This document shows, one piece after another, positions 48,540-61,654 of a stretch of 64,000 nucleotides of DNA (within the stretch, counting starts at the first letter, position 1; each line of letters begins with the position of its first letter). Made by a program: the position numbers and the translations under genes. The DNA comes from Plumapathes pennacea (lineage: Eukaryota; Cnidaria; Anthozoa; Antipatharia; Myriopathidae). The notes beneath the pieces are model-generated. The model had not been told where the DNA came from and did no database searches. It saw nothing but the letters and a program-made list of their open reading frames with translations. The stretch spans positions 8,153,501 to 8,217,500 of the forward strand of contig OZ038473.1 of assembly GCA_964036295.1 (NCBI GenBank), read 5' to 3'.

Positions 48540-51500
48540 ATCAAACGGTGAATGATGGCTGATGATAGTTGCGATCCCGAAACTATCACCTACTATCATT
48601 GACTATCACAGAGAGAGCAATCAAACGCTTAGAGAGAGCGCATGATAGTCGACCGTAAATCGAGCAATCGCTCGCGCGAGCTCCAGCTCGTGCGAAAACG
48701 TCAACAACGCCTCAGCGAAAACATGACAAAAATGGCTGTTTATATGAACAAGCAGTGCATAGCAGTGTTTAAGATTAAACACTGCTATTTTTAATATTGT
48801 TGAGGCATCGATAGTCCCAGAATTATAATAAATGTATAACATATCCATTGATTGGTATTACTCAATCAAATTAAGTCACATGACTTTATTAAACATTTTA
48901 GCTGCTTTCCCTATTGATCTTCTATTTTACGGTGTCCCCGATTAGTTTGTTAAAAATAAATAGAATACCTTGGCATTTTAATAAAGTTACCTATCTATTA
49001 CATGGCAATATACATGTGGTAATTTGTTTTACTATACTATCTTGCGAGTATCTTTATTATGTTATAAGTGCGCCTTAGTTATAATATTTAAAGTCACGGA
49101 TACTCGGAGCTCCCACCCTGTGAATTAATAAAGGAAGATTTCGAAGTATTTTAGTTTGCTTCTGCTTCTCATTCAATGAGAAAGTATTTGGCGAATAGTT
49201 GTTCTTCGTAAATGTGTGCTGTAACCGCTGACCGACCAACGCAAGCATTGCAAAGCTGGCGCGGTTAATTTCGATAAATAGTATTTGACTTGACCAAAAT
49301 CTATACAAAGCAAACCGTATAAGAATACAATCCACTTTCACAATAATATGCAAGAAGCAAATAGCTCCTCTCGTATGTCAAGTAACATGGCCAGAAATAG
49401 CGTACACGCATGAACATTAGGGGCTGCACTTTACTGCCAATGCCGAGTAAATTCCACATAACTTTGTGTGGTTGTTTTACTTAGTTTAATATTTTCGGAG
49501 AGCCTAATGAAAGATATGCATAATGTGATATCGGTGTGGGCATTATGCCCAGTACGTGCCAAAACTTTAACCTCGATCACTATATGATGTTTATTATGTC
49601 TGTTCGAACGTCGGGTAATCTCCTTGCTTAGATACCGGGTAACAATATTGGTTCGACTGTCAGCGACTTTATTAACTATCCAGACAGTTGTGGCCTCGTC
49701 GTATTGCTTGAAATCATTTCATCTGACAGACTCGAGGTTTGTCTAGGCCAGGTATATTTTGTTGAGCTGACTGTATGACTGAGATGACTGTTTTTGTGAC
49801 ATTTATCACTTTCACATACATCCACGCAACTAGACTTTGGAATTATTACTTTGAAAATAAATCATTCTCTAGCCCGACGTAAAACACCCTTCCGCATATA
49901 TCTGGCCCTGCGTCTTTGTACGAAGGGCAACTATAAATAATTGCTCTGATTCAAGGTATGTTTCTGTGTTGCTACTCTTGTCATGCTTTCTTTGATTTTA
50001 CGGGGACCTTGACGTGTGCAGGTGTGTACCCTGGCTCCATTGACAATCAGGTCAAATTTGACGACCGCCACGTGTAATGTGAAGCGAGTTTAAGGATTCG
50101 GTAAGGAACGGCAAAACCTTTGCCGGGAAATATTGTGACAGAGTTGAAATGCTTCATGTACTACCTTGGATAAGAGCTTCCAACAATTCACCTGTACTAT
50201 CTAAAGCGTGTAGTTACGCAAGAGGTCAAACGAGTCGAATCGTCGCTCAAATGACTGCTGTTGTATTATGTCCCGTGTGCAGCGCAACCTTTGTAGCGAA
50301 GATCGAGCATAATTTTGTGAGCGTGTCCTGATTTGAGGTCTGTTCAAGCAGTTACTTCTCTGTTCACTTTCCCCATACTTGCCTCGTATAACAATATTTT
50401 TGTACAGCTATATTTCTTTGTATTCCTTGGTTTTTCTCTTTTGCATGAGCTACTTTCTATTATTATGTATTCATTAATGTTTCCCTATTTCATTATGTGC
50501 TATTTTTAAATTATTTTGAGATCTTTGAATCACATTACTATTTCAGGATTGTGGAGCGTACTCAACCCATTCACTGTGTCATTACGTGTATACTACTGTT
50601 AAATAAAAATACACTTATTGAGAGCGTCCACTTGAGTGGTCACAAGTTTATAGGTTTTATTTGACAGTTCCCCGGGAGTTAAACAATTTTCTTGGTACAG
50701 CCAAGCTCGCATGCTTCTTTTGAGGACAACCGTACACTAAATAACCTCAAGGACGTCACCACAAGGATGCTGTGTGCAAAACAAAAGGCGTCTTTATTGC
50801 CATTCAGATGTTAAACGTCCCGGATGTTTTCCAATTCGAGGTAAGAATGTCAAAAGAGCCGACAGGATCAATACGTACACACGTCACGAAACTTTGCGCT
50901 TCCAGTTGAATATTTGATATTTATAACCGACATGCTTCACTTTCCTTCCCAATTAACCGTGCATGCTCTATGGAACGTGCACCGCCTTTTTCATGATATC
51001 CGGTACTTTCATCTTTTCTTCCCACATGCAGCCAAGGGTACGAATCATTAAATATGTTAAGGAGATGCGGTGTAGATATTCTTTGTTTAGTGCAGAAGAA
51101 GCACTTGACCCAACACATTGAAAACAATAGCGGTTCCAGAGAGCAGCGTAAAAAAGTTGAGTAGACTGCGCATTTGTTATCAAGTTGTGTCAAAGAAAAT
51201 GTCAGACACGGACAATATCTCAATATATGTACAACTTGCTATACCTTTTTAAAGGTTTGCAAAATTTGGATCGCATGGGCTACAAGGATTGAAACAAGTT
51301 ACTTTACGAATTGATGCTGTACTAAGTTGATGCTTTCAATAAACTGGCACGCTCTACAAGGCGTGCTTGTGCCGTAAAAGCAAATATCAGATCACATGAA
51401 ATATTGCGTTTCAATGAGAAACATGCATGACATTTTCTTTCGCTTTGCTTATAGAACGTGATTGACAATTAAAGTACTAAGAGTTTTGAAAAAGCGCCAC

Positions 51501-51578
51501 TCGACACAATCTACTCATAAAGCCGGGGAGGCTAAACATCAGAAAGCAGCTGCATTGTCAAGTTCCGCTATCGCCAGC
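48540..51578. other. intergenic and GPCR 5' flank
   Basis: A TGATAGT/ACTATCA-rich segment at 48545-48660 may be a small inverted element. Otherwise no supported exon; the ORFs have no signature. Confidence 0.45.
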
Positions 51579-52673
51579 ATGAATTCAACGACACAAAACG
51601 AAACACTTCTGGGATTCTGGATCCAAGAGTCGCGAAGCGTCACGATTGCCAGACTGACTGTGATGTCAACCATAGCGTTGTGTGGAGTTCTGGGTAACGT
51701 CTTGGTGTTTGTGGTCCTGTTGAAGAGAAAGCCATTCAGAGAGACGTTGAGGTCTTTCATCTTTCACCTGGCCATAAGCGACACCGGATTTCTCTTGATT
51801 AATTATCCACTCGCTGTAGTAATGGAACAACACCTACCCGCTTGGACTCTCGGCGGGATGATGTGCCGTTTCGGTGCACCCGCTTCAGACACGTTTCTTG
51901 GTGTAGCGATCTTGTCCATCACGGCCATTGCTCTCGATAGGCTTAGATGTGTAACTATTTACGAGGTGCCTTTGGAGAAACTTGCAGTATTCTACAAACA
52001 TGGGCTAAAACTTATCTTGTTGGTCATCTGGTTCATTGCATTTCTCTCCTTCGCCTTTCCCTGGATACTTATTAAACGCTACGAGAGTCGGAATGGCAAC
52101 GGAACATCCCATGGTTATACATGTCTTGCCATATGGCCCGATTCCATTTCTGAGAGTGGCAAGGTCGGCCAAAGCTCAACAGCCAAAGCTTACTCCATGT
52201 TCCTTCTAATTGCATTTTACGCTATCCCTATTCTACTAATTTCATTTACTTACTGGAAAATAGCGCGACACATTCGGAAAATCAACATATGTTTAACACA
52301 GAACAACAGCTACAGAAGTCGTGGACTGGAAAATAGACTTTCTGCCAACACCAAGGCTAAGAAAATACTGACACCTCTGGTGATGGTTTTTGCCACGACC
52401 ATGTTTTCAATAAATGTGTTTCGCGCAGTACTGTCATTTCGCAAAGATGTATTCTTCGTGAACTGCTACCTTATCTTATACAACGTTTGCGTGTTTTCCA
52501 CAGTCCTGAACTCAGCGCTGGACCCAATCATTTATGCCGTGTACAGTCGTGAATTTCGCCGGGAGGTCAAAATAGTCGTTTCATCCCTGCTCCCCGCAAG
52601 AATTAATGAAGCCATTGAGATGAAGAGGCGCAACAGAAGGGTCCATCCCGTTCTAAGGCAAGACAGACCATAA
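51579..52673 (+). CDS. intronless class A (rhodopsin-type) GPCR, 364 aa
   Basis: Seven hydrophobic segments: TM1 with LCGVLGNVLVF, TM2 with FHLAISDTGFLL, TM3 starting at MCRF and ending IALDRLR, TM4 LLVIWFIAFLSFAFPW, TM5 LLIAFYAIPILLISF, TM6 LTPLVMVFATTMF, TM7 NSALDPIIYAVYSREF. Cys in MCRF and Cys in GYTCLA would form the extracellular disulfide. The start is the first ATG of the ORF; the N-terminus MNSTTQNETLL has two N-glycosylation sites. Oddities are DRL in place of DRY and no CWxP in TM6. The C-terminal tail is short and basic. The ligand cannot be told; peptide-type receptors are the closest in feel. It is intact and without introns, as is common for cnidarian GPCRs. It lies on the opposite strand to the CAP cluster and is probably unrelated to it. 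Confidence 0.9.
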   Translation: MNSTTQNETLLGFWIQESRSVTIARLTVMSTIALCGVLGNVLVFVVLLKRKPFRETLRSFIFHLAISDTGFLLINYPLAVVMEQHLPAWTLGGMMCRFGAPASDTFLGVAILSITAIALDRLRCVTIYEVPLEKLAVFYKHGLKLILLVIWFIAFLSFAFPWILIKRYESRNGNGTSHGYTCLAIWPDSISESGKVGQSSTAKAYSMFLLIAFYAIPILLISFTYWKIARHIRKINICLTQNNSYRSRGLENRLSANTKAKKILTPLVMVFATTMFSINVFRAVLSFRKDVFFVNCYLILYNVCVFSTVLNSALDPIIYAVYSREFRREVKIVVSSLLPARINEAIEMKRRNRRVHPVLRQDRP

Positions 52674-55600
52674 CCAAACAATTAAGACACTCAAAACCCA
52701 GAATTTTAGCCAATTAAACTTTGGATTAATAATGTAACGCTATATAATGCTGAATTGTGAGCTACATTGATAAATCCAGCGGCTACTGACTTCGAAGCAG
52801 TCATCAATAACGACTGACATGTAGCGGCAAGTAGTTCATGTATTATAAAGATTGCCATACTACATTCACTGTTATTCTTTGATTAGGTAAATAGACCGAA
52901 TGGGACTGCAACGTACTTGACTAGTCTAAGACTCTCGTGACTCATGTTTATTCAATATTAAGACATTACCATATTTCTTTTGTTCCGACTTGCTTAAATT
53001 CCGAGTTTCCTGCTGCGACTAACCCTAGCTAAGAATGTTCATAAGAATTACCAGCTGTGAGCGCCTTCTGCGAGAGGTAAAATAAACATTCCTTACTTCC
53101 TTGTTGAAAGAGCATGTAGCGAAGCTATTAGTCGAATATTGGACCCGCGCCAGAAGGCTAAAATACACCGGATCGTCGTCGAAGAAAACATCTGACTGTG
53201 AACATACTTGTGCCGACTGCCTCGACACTGAAGGTGCGGTTCTTTAGCACTAATCTGGAAATGGAATAGTTGACCACTTTCGTAAAATGTTAGCCAATTA
53301 AATGTGGGTCTCCTATTACTGCGCACGTAAATTTAGCAGAAAAAAATGTACCCGTACCCGTTGTCGTTTTATTCGGGATCGCAACCAGGAGAGTGTGACT
53401 GTCAGTTGAAAAAATTGTTTCAAATAAATCTGCGCGACGAGAATGAATATATTGCTGATTCATAATTACTTTTTAACCTGGTCACGAGCCGACGCCGCGG
53501 CTCAAGTAAACTGGAATGATTGTGACAGTTTAAAGGAGTACTAATCGAGCTGGGCACGTTTCTCCCTTCAAGCCAACGAAATAAGGAGCCGTCAATCCGT
53601 TAAAACTCTGTAACATTATAATTGCTTTTTAGTATAAGCCAATCAGATGCTAAAGCATTATCAGTGGATTGCGCAGATTGGACGAGAGACCATGGTCGAA
53701 TTGTCTACGATAACAGTTTTCGTTTTTTTCCATATTGTAACCCGGAAGGATTCGATCAACACAAAGTAATACTCTGCCACACCAAAACCTTTAGGTTATC
53801 TTCAGTATGCTTGTGTTGGTGCTTGGGGGATGTTTGAGTAATATGCGCTATGATGGCGATATTGTTTACGGATATTATATGAGAAAGCAAAAGTCAATGT
53901 TCATTATTAGTTAACCTTATAGCCGTTTTCGCATGACTGTCGAAAGTTATCGTGTGATTGCTTTGGTTTTGCATTTGCTACGCTTTCCGATTGGTCTTAA
54001 GACGTTTAGCAATAATAGTTTGTCCAATCAAGAGCAAAAGCAAAACCTGGTTGCGTTATTCTCACGCAAGAAAGCAAGTGGCGATGGCGTGTTCTCGCAC
54101 TGCATATTGGATAGTAAAACCAATCGCAATTACAATTGGTCTGACGTGTTTTTGCTCGCCTCATTGATTAGCTCTATGATTGCTTTGGCTCTGGTTTTCG
54201 ATAGTCATCCGAAAAGCGTCCTATGGTACCAATTTGCAAATATTTAATTGCGAGTGTTCGATCGCCGGCCTAAATCTAGCATTGAGTGAGCTTCATTTAG
54301 ATGCTGAAATGAGAAAGATCTTTTCAAGCAACATCTAAATTATACGAAAGGACTTCAAACGACCTTCAAATGTTATCTGACTATGACGAATCAGGAATTT
54401 CCGGTAGAGACAATTTGTTACATATTATACAGCATGTAACCCAGCGATGCATAAAAATTACATAAAATACACTAAAAGGCCTTGATGGACCAATATTGCC
54501 GCCGATCATGCTTGGACCAATGTAAACGCACAATAAACGTGAAATCAAAGCAATCACACAATTTTAACAGCCAATCGAAAACGTTCCACATTATATTTAT
54601 GACACCCGTAAACGTTTGGCCATAATTTTAAAGGCGTGGGAAATTTTTCATGGTGGCTTTTTCAGTTTTCCTTGATATTTCTATAACAATAACGTCGATA
54701 CTAGCTTTAAGCATACTGCGAAAACATAATTTTAATAAAAAGTTACCGGAAAAAATAAAGAGTATACAGTTGCTTGCAGCTAAACACTTAGTGCACTAGT
54801 GCGCTAGGACGAATTTAGGTTGTTCTTCTGAAAGCTGCACGCTTTACCTATTTCACAGCAAACTAACGGGTTTGATTGAAGATAGAAGACTTCCAACTCG
54901 TTCTTGAATATCAAATGAACCTAAACTCACAATGCGACCGTTCAAATAAAAGTTCTTAAAATACGTACATAATAATCTCCGTGTCCTTTCTATTGTTGGT
55001 CGACCGGTAACCTTTAGACTCGAAAACGTGGCAAGAACACTCAATGCCAAGAGAGGCTGTGTACATTGAAAAATCTGTCGATTATAAGATTTTACTGTAT
55101 TTAGTAAGTTTCTGTTCCCAATAAGAGCTAAGCTTACTTATTCCATAACATAGTTTATTAGAAAGAAGGTTCGTAACTGCAACGATGTTTTTGAAAGAAA
55201 GTGGCTGAAAAATCTCTGGCACTACGCACTAGCCCTGAGTTGATGAAATACCCTACCCATTAGCAATAAGGACATAGCTGAAATTGTCACTACAAAGAGT
55301 GTGCTTCAAAACAATGCAAAGACACGTGCTCTCCATTGATTAAGCCGTGTTTAATGTAACAGCCCTTAGAAAGCATATTCTATATATTCAAACCTAATTG
55401 TCAAATAAAAGAGTTATATAATTTTAAGGACGTTTTGCGTTCCCAAGAACTTCATAAATCATTGCGTGTTCCAGAACTTTGCTCGGAATTTGAAAGACTA
55501 GGCGCTGGATTATTTTAATGCGTGAGGGCTTAAAAGACCACTACTTAACCCCCTTCAATTATTTTTTATTACTGTTATCATTACTGCATACAATCCAACC

Positions 55601-57250
55601 TGAGAGTTAATTATTTAAACAGATACTGTAGCGTGAGCCAATAAAACTATTTCTGTCAAATAAATTGTGCCTACAATTTCCAACCTGACCTGACTTAGTC
55701 GATCGCTGCCACCAATTGGCTTCATAATAGAAAGGCACCCAATTTTGACGAAATTAACTTATTTAGAGAATTACAGCTAAAGCAATGTACAGTAAATGGT
55801 CCAACCGACAAAAGAAACAAGGATGTAAAAACTGGAAACGACAACTAGAGTCTCATCCTTTGTGTGCGATGCAATATCAGAAGTCCTACGTGTTTACAGC
55901 CAAGGCGACCGTTGTTTTAGTTGTTTTAGTTTTATTTTTGTGTGAAGTAAACGAAGAAAGAACCAACAAAAGAACAAAACGTTACCATCAAGAATACAAT
56001 AAGATTTTAACCACTGTTGCTATCATGCCGGCGCTTGTTGCAGAATAAATGTGCTCTCGAACTCAATGAGGATAAGATTGCGTCCTGGCTTTCAAGTTTT
56101 ATAACGTATACAGGTTTGTCGTTAGGAGTAGACTAACAAATATGCATGCCTGATCATCAGTTTGATACAATTTAAGGAGATGTGCCTTTTGAAAATAACT
56201 TATGAAAATAACTATGCAATTTGTGAAAAATACACATTTTTAACAATTCACTTGAGTCTAGAATTACAGTGCTTGCCTCTAATGTGCAAGCGTCACCTCT
56301 TTCATTGCCTCGCGTGAGGTTTGGGGTTTCGTTGTTGAAGTTCCCACGGTGGCAGTTATGCAGTACTTGAAATGGGAGTTTCTGAACTCGTCTCGCCGTA
56401 TACATATCAAGAGGGGCGCTGGCTTCATTTCAAGTAGAGGTGTATGTGAGCTTCAGAATACTCGGTTAATTTTTGTTCTTTTCATACCTTGGCCAATGAA
56501 TTGCCTTGTGAAATGATGCCGGGAGCAGTTAACGACAGAGAAAATGCCATATCGATCACTCCGTTTAGTCGGCTACAGAGTTGTTGGCGTTGTGCCACTT
56601 AATGTGATGGTAATATATTTGTAGAATTGAAATATAAACATGTCTTTCGATAGCTCAATTCAATTTTTGGATACTTATGGCGCCGAAGTAATGTTACTAC
56701 AACGTTATGTTGGAGATGCAATAATGTCGGTGCCTCACTTAGATACTCACTTAGAAAGCTAAGATTATTATGCAATTATGCTATCTTTCCCACGAGGATA
56801 GACGTTTGTGAATGGATGCCGCATTATTGTGTATCCCTCTATAAGACATTGATGCGCTGCCGCTTTTGATACATTGTTTAACCCAAGTTATTACCGACGG
56901 ATTAAATATTTGATATATTTGGTGCTTTGCATGTTCCACCTTTGCTTTAGCTTTATAGCTTTGATTCCATATTCGTTCGATCTTCCCTGGGCCTCCAGCG
57001 GAAAGATGCTATATTGAATTCCTCTTAGATTCTCTATTACCGTAATTCGGCAGACTCGTGAAAACGGTGACAATTTACATGTATACTAGTAGTAATCAGA
57101 GATTAGTCAGGTGCGTTCGACTTCTCTTTGCTTGGAGTTGTTTTTGTTCTAAAATGCTTTTTCCTATAACGATCTCAAAAAGTTCGTGGGTTTTGTCTGA
57201 AACCGGAAGTGAGCAGCACGGGTTCGAACCCCGGCCAAGCAATATTAAAT
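52674..57250. other. GPCR 3' flank and unassigned DNA
   Basis: A plus-strand AATAAA lies near 53081. MITE family F copy 2 is inside. Several ORFs of 60-100 codons have no recognisable domain. Confidence 0.4.
53921..54222 (-). mobile_element. MITE family F, copy 2
   Basis: Ends AGCCGTTTTCGCATGACT and complement AGGACGCTTTTCGGATGACT; inner blocks match 32371-32653 in reverse. The ORFs here are incidental. Confidence 0.7.
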
Positions 57251-57254
57251 CAAA

Positions 57255-57312
57255 ACTTTTTCTTTCTTTCTTTTCCTTTTCTTTTCTTTTTCTTTCTTTC
57301 TTTTTACTTTAA
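57255..57312. repeat. TTTC/TTTTC-rich simple repeat
   Basis: Pyrimidine tract of TTCTT units directly after a GGTTCGAACCCC B-box-like sequence, which suggests the tail of a decayed SINE. Confidence 0.7.
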
Positions 57313-60300
57313 TTTAATTCTTTGAAGATATACGAAAATTGTAAGACATGGTCAAATGTGATTTATACCTTCGTCGGAAGAAATAAGTTGAGTTGCACAC
57401 AAGAGTTTCACAATTTGACCATCCTGTGGCTTGCAATTGAATCACCGCGATACCTATGTATCCACAAAGCCGTCTATTTCTTCCAGATAAGTATCTGGAA
57501 CATCAGTAAAGTGTCGATTGCATATTGAGTATATTTTCATCAACGCAGAAACTGAAATACGGCAATCGCGAGTCGAGTTACATTTTCTGTGGAATTCTTG
57601 CTGTCATGCTGCCCTTATTATCCCAGATATTGGCTTCTTTCAGTGAAAAGTAGCTGTCTTTACCTTTGGTAGACCTCTGTGTGACCATTCAGAGCCACTC
57701 GTGCTACACAGAGCGCTTATAGTAATTATTTTAAATGGCGCAGATTTTGCACATCCTTCGACCGACCGTCCTCCCAAAAAATCTCGATTCTTCGCGCTGG
57801 CCGAAAGCACGTGACAGGTATCCCATCGACCCCATGGAACCCACACCAGTTGAGATTAGGGTTGCGTTCTCCTTCGTCGAACGCAATAAATGTGCATTTA
57901 TTAAGTTTTTGTGGTTGAAGACTTACTCGGAGTTTATAAATATAGAATCATTTAAGCATAAATCATTAAAGTCAATGGACAAATTTGTCGCTGAACTGAA
58001 ATACGGAGAAGTACCATAGATTTACGATGAACACAAACTCCAAGACCGCCTTAAATCGAAATATTTCGATAGAACAGAAGAATCTAATTCGGCATGAAAT
58101 ATAATAAAGGGATTTAACACTTCTTGAGCGCAATTCACAGTCATTTTTTCGAGATATGACGGTTTCGACCAGACTCGAAGTACCATATATTTGATGAATA
58201 AAGGGAAGGCAAAGCGCCACTTTGACAGATGCAGTGTTTAAGGTACCAGACCAAGAACAGTTCTCAGTTGGATAGAGAATTTAGGCTCTTCAAATGGATA
58301 GTTCGCAAAAGCAAGTTTGTTAATTGTTCTTCAATCTCAATTTGGAACAAATAATGATAGGTCAGTTAAAATCAATCGGTTGTGAAGTTGTACAGTACTT
58401 GCTAATTTTTCCCAAGGTTTACATGTCACTTGTGGCTGAAATCCTAAAGTAGTTTCTCGGTTATATATTGTTCTGTGTGCTAAGAATGCTGTTTGGAGAG
58501 GGAGGAAACCATAAAGGGCCATTAAGGCGGCATTTCTTTCGACCAATAGTTTGTGGGCAAGAATGAACGAAACAGGAATGCTAAATCAGAAGACTTAGTT
58601 GCATTATTGTCGGCAGTCGGCTCGTACAAGCATGGGCGTGAAAAACTGAAGAGGCGAAGCATTTTGATAAGAAGGTACTAGATGGTAATCACATGCAGAA
58701 AATTTTAACAACTCTGAAATTCAAGATGTTTTTTTAAGCTACGGGTGAAACAGCTTTAGTCTACGATAACTTAAAAAGCATGAGATGGTCTAGAAGCTTT
58801 TTCTAGAGAATTCCCGTGACAAATTTCTTTAAGTTACATGTAAATCTATCTCAGCACCTATAATTCCATATCACACATGCTTTTAAGGCACCCGCACGAG
58901 TTGACCTTAATTGATGAGCAATGTACTATTCTTTGCCTTTTTCATTGCAAATTTCCCCGTCTGATTGAAACCAAAATGCAAAATAGTCCTTAGTTTACGC
59001 CAATGAATCAGCAACGTGGACTGTCATTCAGGAGTGGTCATATCTCCCGGTTTACTATGGTGGTAGATCAGAAATTGAACATTTCTTGGTGGAAGGCTAC
59101 ATTAGACAGCAACAAAAATTGAATGTGGGGATCTGCTTATATTTCTTCTGACTACGACGTCTTTATAGAAGAAAGGATAGTCGACCATCAAGTTGATGTG
59201 AAGTTGCATTAAGTGTGCTTGATTCCCGTTAACTTTCATCCCTGTATGTCCAGAATACAATCGAACAATTTCAAACTTTGCTCTATGCCCCTTCAGACAA
59301 TATTTCAAAGTGTGCTGTTTTGTAGATTTTGGCCGATTTTGGTCCTCAGTTGTGTCTTGTTTTAGTTCAATGTTTTCAAAGCTTACAGTCATTTAAGCCT
59401 CAAAGGCTTCTTTAATTTCCTTCGAGGGTTTTTTTTTTTGTTTGTTTCTTTAATACTAATAAACCACTTATTATTTTTGAATTATATAATTTGTCCACTA
59501 TATTGAAATTAACTAAACTAAAGCTGAACAACGAAGGCTTAAAGGTCTGGATACGAATCGATCTCCACTAAGAACATATTGGGTTTTATGTTCTTTCCTC
59601 CACTTCTATTAGCAGCAAACGAGGAATAAAAAGAGAAAATAATTCACCATTATATCCTCTAGCAACGGTCAATTTCAACGTGAACATAAATTTTCAACAA
59701 GAGACAAACTGACTGTACCAACAGCAGCATAAAAAAAAATGCTTGTGGAGGAAAAAAAAGGATGTGGCGAAATTAGAGTCCAATTCAGAGAGCTTCTCCA
59801 CTCACACAACTTCTCGAGTGTCAATCGCTGCCTTCGTCGTGTTCTTGGCCCTTGCTGTTGGTTCATTCAAACTCTTCGCGTCAAGGGAGCAGTTTTCTGT
59901 ATAATTATATATTGTTAGTATTTTGGTGACGTACAATACTGCACTGTATTGACAGTGAAATTATCCTAAAACAAATTAAATAATTTTATACCGAACATAG
60001 AACAGCTTCTCGAACATTCATTTGGTTTTACTACACGCAGAGTGAAGCCTTATTACAATAAAGTTGTTGTTAACAAGGTATATTGTCATGTCAGTAATTA
60101 TGTATTTTCCGACCATTTATTGTCTTGTACGTGTACATATACTAGTTTACATTTGTTGTTAATTTGGTCAAACATAAGAGTTATTGGAAAATTTTCTACT
60201 GCTGAGTAGCAGAGGTGCAACAAGAAGATAAATATCAACGAGTCATTCCTAAGCGTCATACAGATCGTGTTTCGTTCCCCAGGTCTTATTCACATCCGGT

Positions 60301-60900
60301 TTAATATTGTTTGTGGTTGGTTAATCTCATAGAGCCTCTGGCTTTTACGTTACCAAAATTTCCGCACGCACACGACTCTTACCTTGTTTTACTATAACAT
60401 TTAAGTCTTCATATTCTCTTTCTGTTGGTTAAACTAAAGTGCTCATAACAGAAGGAAATACACGAAAATAAATTTAGGTAACGATAAGGAGCAAGATATC
60501 AAAACGGAATTTTATGCAAAATATTGCCCATGTTCCACACGGTATTTCCTTTCCAATATTATCCATGATTTTCGTTGCTATTGTATGACCGCATGGTTCG
60601 ATAACCCATACAAGAATGTTAAGATAGATTCACCTATTGTCAATTCTCTAGGAAGACAAATTCAGCCATATCAAGGACAACTAACTTGGCAGGGGAAACT
60701 ATATCTTAATTGATCAATCACTGAATTAGAATACATGAAGTCAATCCGGCACCCAAAGGAAATCAGTAATCAAGTCTGAAAAATTCTGTATTTCAACGGT
60801 CGGCACAGAAAGTTGTATGAATCAAAACTCACGACGACGACTCAATTTCTCGACGGCTTAATTCTCATGGACAGTGAAATCCACCACAGCAAAGATAAAT
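57313..60900. other. unassigned DNA
   Basis: No exon, domain or recurring repeat could be supported on either strand. Confidence 0.4.
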
Positions 60901-60909
60901 ATCCGTCAA

Positions 60910-61270
60910 GCCTTCAATGGCTTTTAAATGAAACGGCGTTCATTCATTCCTGAAGCCGCTATACTTGCAGTGTTTACAGTACAGTTTGCTAGCAGCTCGA
61001 ATAACAAACAAGTCCGCTCGGCAAGCATTTCTATCTCTTTTGCTCATGGTGATTGTTCACATTCTCCGACGGATCACTTTGCTTTTCCAGACCCGCGTTG
61101 TCTGCTACAGTTCAAGGTGAATCTCACGTTGTTTTTAAGCGGTGACTTGATTCATCTTCAACAAAGTACCGTTCAAAATATTTACATCGTTACAAATTCT
61201 AAAGTCACCGCAGGCTGCTGGCTTTCACCACACCAGGTTAACAGTACTTTCAGTGTTTTCATCGATTAAA
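60910..61270 (+). repeat. diverged repeat shared with 17900-18140
   Basis: ATGAAACGGCGTTCATTCATT and the ATACTTGCAGTGTTTACAG block recur at about 17920. The 113-codon ORF starts like a signal peptide but is not kept in the other copy, so it is left as repeat. Confidence 0.5.
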
Positions 61271-61456
61271 CGACATCTTTTTCATCAACTCTCATCAACT
61301 TTTAGATGACAGAAATGTTAGTTAGTTGTGGCATGTTTTCAATTAGCCAAGAGAGAGTTTGTTTTTTCTTTTGCGCGTCGAAAGAGAATTTTGCATTCAA
61401 TCAGAAACGAATGTTTGTTTTCGCTCATAATTTCGTGTGTCTATGTTATAAAATAA

Positions 61457-61629
61457 TTGGTTCATGCTTTTAGCTGTGCGTCTATCGAGTTATGGATGCA
61501 CTTGGGAAGTTGGGAAAGCACTCGTGAAGCTAGAGTATACGCCTCGAGCAACTCTTACGCTTCTCTCGTGCTCTCCCAACTTCCTGCGTGCATCCATAAC
61601 TCGATAGACGCACGCTAAGCATGAACCAA
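61457..61629. repeat. 173-bp inverted repeat next to family B
   Basis: Arms TTGGTTCATGC, GCGTCTATCGAGTTATGGA, CTTGGGAAGTTGGGA pair with the complement ending at ATGAACCAA. A different palindrome from that of copies 1 and 2, but in the same position before the family B body. Confidence 0.85.
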
Positions 61630-61654
61630 CTCTTAAATATATATATATATATAT

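Noticed and set aside
55785-56048. 87-codon ORF with one hydrophobic stretch
   Set aside because: No supporting splice sites, domain or homologue pattern; it could be chance, so it is not listed as a gene.
57215-57245. tRNA gene suggested by GGTTCGAACCCC
   Set aside because: Only the B box is present; no acceptor, D or anticodon stem can be folded, so it is probably a SINE relic.
57735-58019. 94-codon plus ORF
   Set aside because: ATG start but no signature, and biased flanks; too weak to call.
60928-61269. 113-codon ORF beginning like a signal peptide
   Set aside because: The same start sequence is a diverged repeat near 17920 without an open frame.
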